In this document: positions 44,342-49,969 of the stretch, piece by piece
Position numbering within the stretch: the stretch's first letter is position 1
How the letters are laid out: each line of letters opens with the position of its first letter
Assembly (NCBI GenBank): GCA_040877935.1
Contig: JBBDNB010000056.1
Location: 1-49,969 of the forward strand
Source of the DNA: Chitinophagales bacterium
GTDB taxonomy: Bacteria > Bacteroidota > Bacteroidia > Chitinophagales > CAIOSU01
Direction of reading: 5' to 3'
Length of the DNA stretch: 49,969 nt
Translations under genes and position numbers: made by a program
The notes under the pieces: generated by a model
Told to the model about the DNA's origin: nothing
Seen by the model: the letters and a program-made list of their open reading frames with translations, nothing else
Databases searched by the model: none

Positions 44342-44935
44342 ATGAACAAACAAGAAATTTTATTTGCCACCGGAAATCCGAATAAAGTAAAAGAGATCAA
44401 TCATTTGCTTCAAGGCAGTGTCTATTCTGTAAAAAGTTTGAAAGAAATGGGCATAGAAGAAGATATTCCAGAACCCTTTGATACTCTAAAGGAGAATGCT
44501 CAAGCCAAAGTAGATTATCTGATAAAGCTAAAAGGAACGCCCTGCATATCTGAAGATACAGGACTGGAAGTGAAAGCATTGAATGGTGCCCCAGGAGTTT
44601 TATCGGCCCGCTATGCCGGTGAAAGTAAAAATGCAGCAGACAATATTAGGCTATTGCTGAAAAATTTAGAAGGAATAAATGAAAGAACCGCACGTTTTAG
44701 AACAGTGATTTGTTATTGGGATGGAATTCAGTATCATTTTTTTGAAGGCATTGTGAATGGAAGCATTGCTGAAAAGCCAAAAGGTGTGAGTGGGTTTGGT
44801 TATGACCCTGTTTTCATACCGGAAAATCAGTATAGAACATTTGCAGAAATGACAGCGAATGAAAAAATAAATTTATCTCATAGGAGCAGAGCTTTTAACT
44901 CATTTCTGAATTTTTTAAAAAAACAAGACGATTAA
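44342..44935 (+). CDS. rdgB: XTP/dITP diphosphatase
   Basis: 197 residues, HAM1/RdgB family. Motifs are ATGNPNKVKEI, SEDTGLEV (acidic metal site), PGVLSARYAG, FGYDPVF and SHRSRAF. It removes non-canonical purine triphosphates to protect DNA. All active-site residues appear intact. Confidence 0.95.
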   Translation: MNKQEILFATGNPNKVKEINHLLQGSVYSVKSLKEMGIEEDIPEPFDTLKENAQAKVDYLIKLKGTPCISEDTGLEVKALNGAPGVLSARYAGESKNAADNIRLLLKNLEGINERTARFRTVICYWDGIQYHFFEGIVNGSIAEKPKGVSGFGYDPVFIPENQYRTFAEMTANEKINLSHRSRAFNSFLNFLKKQDD

Positions 44936-45004
44936 ATAAATATAAAAGCAATTTTTTGTAAATTTAAAGCAAACTTTCTCAAAAGGCTATAAACCCAATT
45001 AATC

Positions 45005-45577
45005 ATGAAAATCAGTTATATAGGAGCTGTTTCAGACGATGACCTGATCAAAGGCTGTGTAGCCGGAGATCGCAAGGCACAATATGGGCTTTACAACAAG
45101 TATGCCCCTAAGATGTTCGGTATTTGTCTGCGTTATGCAAAAGACTACCACGCAGCCGAAGATGTGCTTCAAGATGCTTTTGTGAAAGTTTTTAAATACA
45201 TCAACAAGTTCAGGAAAGAAGGCTCTTTTGAAGGATGGCTCAGAAGAATTTTTGTAAACACTTCCATAGAGCATTTGCGCAAATCCGTTAATCTTTACCC
45301 TATAGTAAATGATGCAGGAGAAGCTATAGAAATTCACGACCACACAGTTTTTGACAGTCTCGAACAACAAGATTTGCTTTACCTTGTACAGGAGCTCTCT
45401 CCTGGATACAGAACTGTTTTTAATCTATATGCCATAGAAGGCTATTCGCATAAGGAGATAGCTAAATTAATGGGCATAACCGAAGGAACCTCTAAGTCTC
45501 AATTGGCAAGAGCAAGACAGGTTTTGCAAAGAAAAATTACCACAACTCAAAAAATTTCTTTGGACGGAGTTTCTTAG
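45005..45577 (+). CDS. ECF RNA polymerase sigma factor
   Basis: 190 residues. Region 2 (CLRYAKDYHAAEDVLQDAFVKVFKYI, then EGWLRRIFVNTSIEHLRK) and region 4 (GYSHKEIAKLMGITEGTSKSQLARARQVLQRKI) are standard for Bacteroidota ECF factors. The next gene, 58 bases on, encodes a membrane protein with a cytoplasmic N-terminus and a beta-barrel, which may be its regulator. Confidence 0.93.
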   Translation: MKISYIGAVSDDDLIKGCVAGDRKAQYGLYNKYAPKMFGICLRYAKDYHAAEDVLQDAFVKVFKYINKFRKEGSFEGWLRRIFVNTSIEHLRKSVNLYPIVNDAGEAIEIHDHTVFDSLEQQDLLYLVQELSPGYRTVFNLYAIEGYSHKEIAKLMGITEGTSKSQLARARQVLQRKITTTQKISLDGVS

Positions 45578-45635
45578 AATTCAGGTGCAACTGATTCATC
45601 GAAAAGCTTATCTTAAAGAACTAAATCAAAAATAA

Positions 45636-46973
45636 ATGCGCTTTAAACGCCCTTCAAATAATAACAAAGGAAATCTCGACAATACATTTCGAGATGGGTT
45701 AAGGGATATGCATGCCACTCCCGATCCGGATTTGTGGAACAGGGTGAGTGGTGATTTAGATGCGGATATAAAGAAGAGAAAATACAACCATTGGTATTTT
45801 GCTGCACTTCTGATTTTATTGCCGCTTACTTTGACCAATGTATTCATCAATTACGATTTAGAAGAATATTACAATGACTTTGCTTTCAGCGAAACAGTTT
45901 CAGACAACCCAATAGCTGAAGCTTCGGAGGCTACTGAAATTAAAGAACTTGTTTCATCAAGCAATCCCGTCTGGGCAATTTCAAGTTCAAAAAGTGCTCC
46001 CCAGGTTTCAAGTAACATAGAGAAAGCAGAACAAGGAAATAGCAGTACTGCAACAAATCAAAATACTACTTTGCGTGGCCAATTTTCAGGTGCTGAAAAC
46101 TCAAATCGAAAAAAAACTTCGCAAAAAGCAAGAGCAATCCCACCTGCTGATGATTTAACAGATGCAGTAGGGCAGGAGCCCGTTTTTCTTGCCAGCCTTT
46201 CCCCTTCATTTATTGAAAATTCTACCGCTGTTTTGACCAATTCTCAAAACATAGAAAATAATGAGGCAGACAATATTCTAAATGACAAGGAACAGTTCAA
46301 TGCTTTAAGCAAAACCCAAAGAAAAGAGGAGCTGAATGATTTGATGAAAGGGCTTTATGTAGGCGTTTCATCAGGAGTTCAATACAATAGATTGCTGAGA
46401 AGAGAAGGACAATTTGAACCGTTTTTGGGAGATAATGTCACACTTAGCAGTGCTCGTGCTTTTACTTATGGTGGAAAAATAGGCTGGAATTTCACGCGCT
46501 TTCTGGCATTTGAAACCGGGATTTACAGATCCGATTTAGATGTAAATTACCTGGACAATCGATACGATAAAATATTTACTGAAGGAAATATAAATGCTCG
46601 CTACATTGAAATTCCTTTTGCATTGAAATTCAGATATGCTGCATTTAATGGAATCAATAAGTTGCCGCATGGTATCAGTCTCAGTACCGGTATTACTTAT
46701 GCACAATTGAGATCTGCCAGCATGACAATGAGCGATACTGAAATAGAAAATGCAAGTCAGTATTTTGAACCTTCACAATTGGCGCTGAATATAGGACTGG
46801 ATTACGAATGGTTTGTGCATAAAAACATCTCTCTTTCTGCAGCTGCATCAGCAGCAGTTTTTTCATCAAAAGAAGATTTCCCTAAGTTTTCTGTGAAAAA
46901 TGCCAATTCTGATCTTCGTCTGAATTATCAGTTCCAGGCAGGAATTAATTTTGTTTTACCTGTTTCTAAATAA
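45636..46973 (+). CDS. Anti-sigma-like/outer membrane beta-barrel fusion protein
   Basis: 445 residues. A basic N-terminal ~50 residues (MRFKRPSNNN, then TPDPDLWNRVSGDLDADI) resemble the cytoplasmic part of Bacteroidota anti-sigma/membrane partners. One hydrophobic helix follows (about 52-72), then a long Ser/Asn/Glu-rich linker (about 75-225). The C-terminal barrel-like region (about 230-445: GLYVGVSSGVQYNRLL, FALKFRYAAFNG, LRLNYQFQAGINFVL) is of the OMP_b-brl type. It follows an ECF sigma gene. How one chain could span both membranes is not obvious. Confidence 0.78.
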   Translation: MRFKRPSNNNKGNLDNTFRDGLRDMHATPDPDLWNRVSGDLDADIKKRKYNHWYFAALLILLPLTLTNVFINYDLEEYYNDFAFSETVSDNPIAEASEATEIKELVSSSNPVWAISSSKSAPQVSSNIEKAEQGNSSTATNQNTTLRGQFSGAENSNRKKTSQKARAIPPADDLTDAVGQEPVFLASLSPSFIENSTAVLTNSQNIENNEADNILNDKEQFNALSKTQRKEELNDLMKGLYVGVSSGVQYNRLLRREGQFEPFLGDNVTLSSARAFTYGGKIGWNFTRFLAFETGIYRSDLDVNYLDNRYDKIFTEGNINARYIEIPFALKFRYAAFNGINKLPHGISLSTGITYAQLRSASMTMSDTEIENASQYFEPSQLALNIGLDYEWFVHKNISLSAAASAAVFSSKEDFPKFSVKNANSDLRLNYQFQAGINFVLPVSK

Positions 46974-47026
46974 TGAATTTCCACGATAATTTTATTTTTT
47001 ATCAATACAGATAGTAGATTTACATT

Positions 47027-49489
47027 GTGACTATCAGAATTCTATTTTTATTTATTGTTTTCTTTTTCAGTATTGAATCGCTTTTAGCAGGAGGGGTTCA
47101 GGGTTACGTGAAAGATGAAACCGGTGCTCCGCTTGCCTTTGTAAATGTATTTATCCCATCACTTCAAAAAGGCACTACCACAAATGAGGATGGTTATTAT
47201 AAAATTGAACTGCCTTCAGGGACATACAATATTCAGTTTCAGTTTATTGGATTTGAAAGAAAAGAAATTGAAGTAGAGCTTGGCAGCAGTATGAAACTAC
47301 TGAACCTTGTAATGAATGAAGAAGAGATTCAGCTCAATGAAGTGGTGGTAAGTGCTGATGCAGAAGATCCAGCCTATGCAATTATGCGTAAAGTCATTGA
47401 AAAGCGCGAATACCATTTAAATCAAGTGCAAGCCTATCAGGTAGAGGCTTATGTAAAAGGCTTACAGCGTATTTTGAGCGCTCCTGATAAAATCATGGGG
47501 CAAAGCATCAATATCGGAGGTGTTTTGGATTCTAATAATTCAGGAATTATTTACCTCTCTGAATCTATTTCAGACTTTTATTACAAAGCCCCCAATAAAA
47601 CCAAAGAAATTGTAAAATCCTCGAAGGTTAGCGGTAGTAGTCAAACATTTACCTGGAACAGCACAGGAGGTTTTCAGGAGTTTAATTTTTACAAAAATAA
47701 TTTCCAGTTTGATTTTCTTACAGATCGCTTGTTTGTTTCCCCTATTTCTGATAATGCATTCTTCTATTACGATTATCGCCTAGAAGGATTTTTTGAAGAA
47801 GATGGTCATTTGATCAATAAAATAAAGGTTATTCCAAAGCGGCAGAATGACCCTGTGTTTAGTGGCTATATCTATATTGTTGAAGACACCTGGAATATAC
47901 ATTCATTGGATTTGATGCTGACCAAGGCCAATCAGGTGAAGTTTATTGATACACTTGAAATCAGGCAGAACTATTTTGAGTTGAACGATACCTTGTGGAT
48001 GCCACTTTCCCAGCGTTTCGATTTTAATTTTAATATCCTCAAAATCAATGCGGAAGGTTATTTTATTGGAATTTTCAGCAATTATAAAATCAATCCTGAT
48101 CTGCCTGATGATATGTTTAGTAATGAATTGCTAAGAATTGAAGATAAAGCCAATCAGCTCAAAGAAGATTTCTGGGAAGAATACCGACCTATTCCATTAA
48201 CTGAGACCGAAAAGCAGGACTACTACAAAAAAGAAAAATTAGAAGAATTGCGAAAGTCAAAAACCTATCTCGATTCAGTTGACCGAATGGCCAATAGCTT
48301 TACGCCCTCTGCACTTATATTGGGATATACCTATCAGCGCTCATATAAAAAATGGACATTGCAGACCAAGTCTTTACTGGATTTGGTGCAATTCAATACA
48401 GTAGAGGGTTTTAATTTCCGGCTTGATTTAAACATTCGCAAAGAATTGAAAAATGCCAGGGTTTTGAATTTAAACCCGGTTTTCCGCTATGGCTTGGAAA
48501 ATACGCATTTCAATACCCATCTGGCTTCTGACTTTACTTATAATCCAAAAACATTTGGGAGAGTAGAGTTTGATTTTGGCCAATATGTTTTTCAATACAA
48601 TAATAATGCACCTGTTAATGAGCTGGTGAATACTTTTTATTCGCTTTTTTATGAGGTCAATTACCTGAAAATTTTTGAGGAACGCTATATCAATTTGGGC
48701 TGGCGTCAAGAGTTGTTCAATGGTTTTTTCTTTTTTTCCAAAGTCCATTACGGACAGCGGAATTATTTAGAAAACACATCAGACCTTAAAGTTGTAGATA
48801 GAAAAGGAGTTGATTATAGCAGCAATCAGCCTGTAAACAATGAATGGGGGGGAGCATATCAGGACCATAATACCTTTAATTTACGCTTGAGAGCTTCTTA
48901 CAGACCCGGACAGAAGTACATCTCACGGCCAGATCAAAAGCTTATATTCCAATCTAAATGGCCCACATTCGGCCTTACTTATAAAAAATCGGTACCAGGA
49001 ATTTTTGAAAGTGTTCAAAATTATGATTTCCTGGAGTTTGACATCCAGCAGGAAGTGAAAATGGGACTTTTTGGACGTTCAAAATATCTTGTGAAACTGG
49101 GCAGTTTCCTCAATAAAAGCCGGGTAGAATTCCCCGATTTCAAGCATTTTGATGGCAACAGAACCATTATTGGACAAAACTATGCGGATGGCTTTCAAAT
49201 GCTGCATTATTATCGTTTAAGTACCATCTCTGATTTTGTAGAAGCACATTTCCAACACAATTTTGATGGTTTTCTACTCAATAAAATTCCCGGTGTGAGA
49301 AAACTAAATTTACAATTGGTAGGAGGGGCGCATTTTATTTATTCGGAAGCCAATAAGGATTATCTTGAAATTGATGTAGGCATAGAAAATATCTTCAGAG
49401 TGATCAGAGTGGATTTTATTACTGCCCTAAGTTCCCAACAGCGTACCAGTTTTGGTTTTCGCATAGGCATAGACCTCAATTCTTTATAA
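47027..49489 (+). CDS. DUF5686 outer membrane protein with carboxypeptidase-regulatory-like domain
   Basis: 820 residues. It starts with GTG at 47027 (no ATG fits, and the signal peptide begins at once). The signal peptide ends near LLAGG. The CarboxypepD_reg-like domain (about 22-105: GYVKDETGAPLAFVNVFIP, GTTTNEDGYYKIELPSG) is followed by the DUF5686 region with AYAIMRKVIEKREYH and a large barrel to the C-terminus. The family is common in Bacteroidota outer membranes and is often linked to TonB-like receptors; function is unknown. Confidence 0.88.
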   Translation: MTIRILFLFIVFFFSIESLLAGGVQGYVKDETGAPLAFVNVFIPSLQKGTTTNEDGYYKIELPSGTYNIQFQFIGFERKEIEVELGSSMKLLNLVMNEEEIQLNEVVVSADAEDPAYAIMRKVIEKREYHLNQVQAYQVEAYVKGLQRILSAPDKIMGQSINIGGVLDSNNSGIIYLSESISDFYYKAPNKTKEIVKSSKVSGSSQTFTWNSTGGFQEFNFYKNNFQFDFLTDRLFVSPISDNAFFYYDYRLEGFFEEDGHLINKIKVIPKRQNDPVFSGYIYIVEDTWNIHSLDLMLTKANQVKFIDTLEIRQNYFELNDTLWMPLSQRFDFNFNILKINAEGYFIGIFSNYKINPDLPDDMFSNELLRIEDKANQLKEDFWEEYRPIPLTETEKQDYYKKEKLEELRKSKTYLDSVDRMANSFTPSALILGYTYQRSYKKWTLQTKSLLDLVQFNTVEGFNFRLDLNIRKELKNARVLNLNPVFRYGLENTHFNTHLASDFTYNPKTFGRVEFDFGQYVFQYNNNAPVNELVNTFYSLFYEVNYLKIFEERYINLGWRQELFNGFFFFSKVHYGQRNYLENTSDLKVVDRKGVDYSSNQPVNNEWGGAYQDHNTFNLRLRASYRPGQKYISRPDQKLIFQSKWPTFGLTYKKSVPGIFESVQNYDFLEFDIQQEVKMGLFGRSKYLVKLGSFLNKSRVEFPDFKHFDGNRTIIGQNYADGFQMLHYYRLSTISDFVEAHFQHNFDGFLLNKIPGVRKLNLQLVGGAHFIYSEANKDYLEIDVGIENIFRVIRVDFITALSSQQRTSFGFRIGIDLNSL

Positions 49490-49615
49490 GCTGTATCAAT
49501 TTTTATTTTGTACCGAAACTTTCCACAAAGTAAACCGTAAAACAAATCACAATACAGCAATAAAATATGACTCACGATACTCTCCTTTAATTGTCTGCAG
49601 CAACTTAAAGGTCTT

Positions 49616-49653
49616 AAAAAGCTCCTTCGGTATTTATTTGCCGGGGGCTTTTT
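49616..49653 (+). terminator. Terminator-like hairpin after the DUF5686 gene
   Basis: AAAAAGCTCC and GGGGGCTTTTT form the stem, with an inner CGG/CCG pair around TATTTATTTG. A T-rich run follows. It is 127 bases after the stop. Confidence 0.7.
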
Positions 49654-49656
49654 ATT

Positions 49657-49969
49657 TTTAGCCCCTTTAGTGCGTACTTTTGTTTTAGTGCACGTCTCAC
49701 GCACATAGCTGCTTTATTTTGAGAATTAATTTAAAATAAATATTTTAACCAATGTTTTCAGCCATTATCGGTTTGGAATTTTCATACAAAAGGCACGGAA
49801 CGTCTCGTAAAGCAATTTGAAGATCGTGCTTGCTGGTAACACTTTTTTCTTAAAAGTAAGAATTGCTGCAACAAGTAAGACCCCGCTGGGGTCTGCAAAA
49901 GTTTTTTTCTTGGATTTTTATAAACATTGAATGCCTCCGGCATTGCTATCGCTGCATATTCAATTCTGT
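49657..49969. repeat. Gene-free end of the window with small palindromes
   Basis: No gene was seen. Perfect hairpins AGACCCC-GCT-GGGGTCT (49878-49894) and AATGCC-TCC-GGCATT (49930-49944) resemble short palindromes scattered in many Bacteroidota genomes. The window ends before any further gene. Confidence 0.55.

Noticed and set aside
49360-49704. A 114-codon minus-strand frame at the right end
   Set aside because: It overlaps the end of the DUF5686 gene and a terminator hairpin and has no protein-like features.

Overview
The window reads as a chromosomal segment of a Bacteroidota bacterium, probably free-living and aquatic. Supporting signs are a T9SS type A sorting domain on a secreted protein, receptors that begin with carboxypeptidase-regulatory-like domains, DUF5686 and S74 tail-fibre-like surface proteins, several TAnnTTTG promoter elements of the Bacteroidota sigma type, few recognisable Shine-Dalgarno sequences, and moderately AT-rich DNA. 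I saw no rRNA, tRNA or CRISPR array.

Region 1 (1-6.6 kb) is an integron-like accessory block. All seven cassette genes and a tyrosine recombinase (5464-6588) lie on the minus strand. They are separated by two homologous ~135-bp imperfect palindromes (near 1186-1321 and 4537-4671) and a simpler site next to the recombinase (5357-5440). The palindrome arms are asymmetric, like folded attC sites, and all three sites end in GTTGT plus a GC-rich tail toward the next unit. The last unit is followed at once by the 3' end of a group II intron on the opposite strand (1-55). Cassette contents are a pair of unknown genes (one faintly HEPN-like), an EgtD-like methyltransferase/membrane protein/Na+ symporter operon, and a lipoprotein pair. 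A ~300-bp long imperfect palindrome (6660-6985) lies beyond the recombinase.

Region 2 (7-15.5 kb) holds outer-surface functions on the plus strand: a TonB-dependent receptor, an S9 peptidase with an unusual C-terminal domain, and an S74-chaperone tail-fibre-like protein.

Region 3 (15.5-29.2 kb) is a long minus-strand run. Its upstream part is the most interesting locus: ECF sigma factor, zinc-motif anti-sigma, DUF547/beta-barrel protein, small Cys-motif precursor peptide, MNIO (DUF692) enzyme, HvfC/DUF2063-like partner and a frameshifted P460-type cytochrome c, with a peroxiredoxin after them. This matches the logic of bufferin/HvfA copper-binding RiPP operons, with new partners. Downstream are an arsenosugar-type glycosyltransferase (TIGR04282), a second DUF547 lipoprotein, an FAD oxidoreductase, a NapH-like Fe-S membrane protein and two GT2 glycosyltransferases. 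A DEAD-box helicase lies at the upstream end.

Region 4 (29.4-50 kb) is mostly core: RibBA, MFS transporter, acyl-CoA reductase, ferredoxin, IlvE, RdgB, an ECF sigma factor with a membrane/beta-barrel partner, and a DUF5686 protein. Two things stand out. One is a eukaryote-type oxidosqualene cyclase (32437-34728) carrying the DCTxE motif and the Tyr/His/Ile trio of cycloartenol synthases. The other is a pair of paralogous EGF-motif lipoproteins behind a large T9SS cargo protein. MITE-like and REP-like repeats are scattered in the intergenic gaps.
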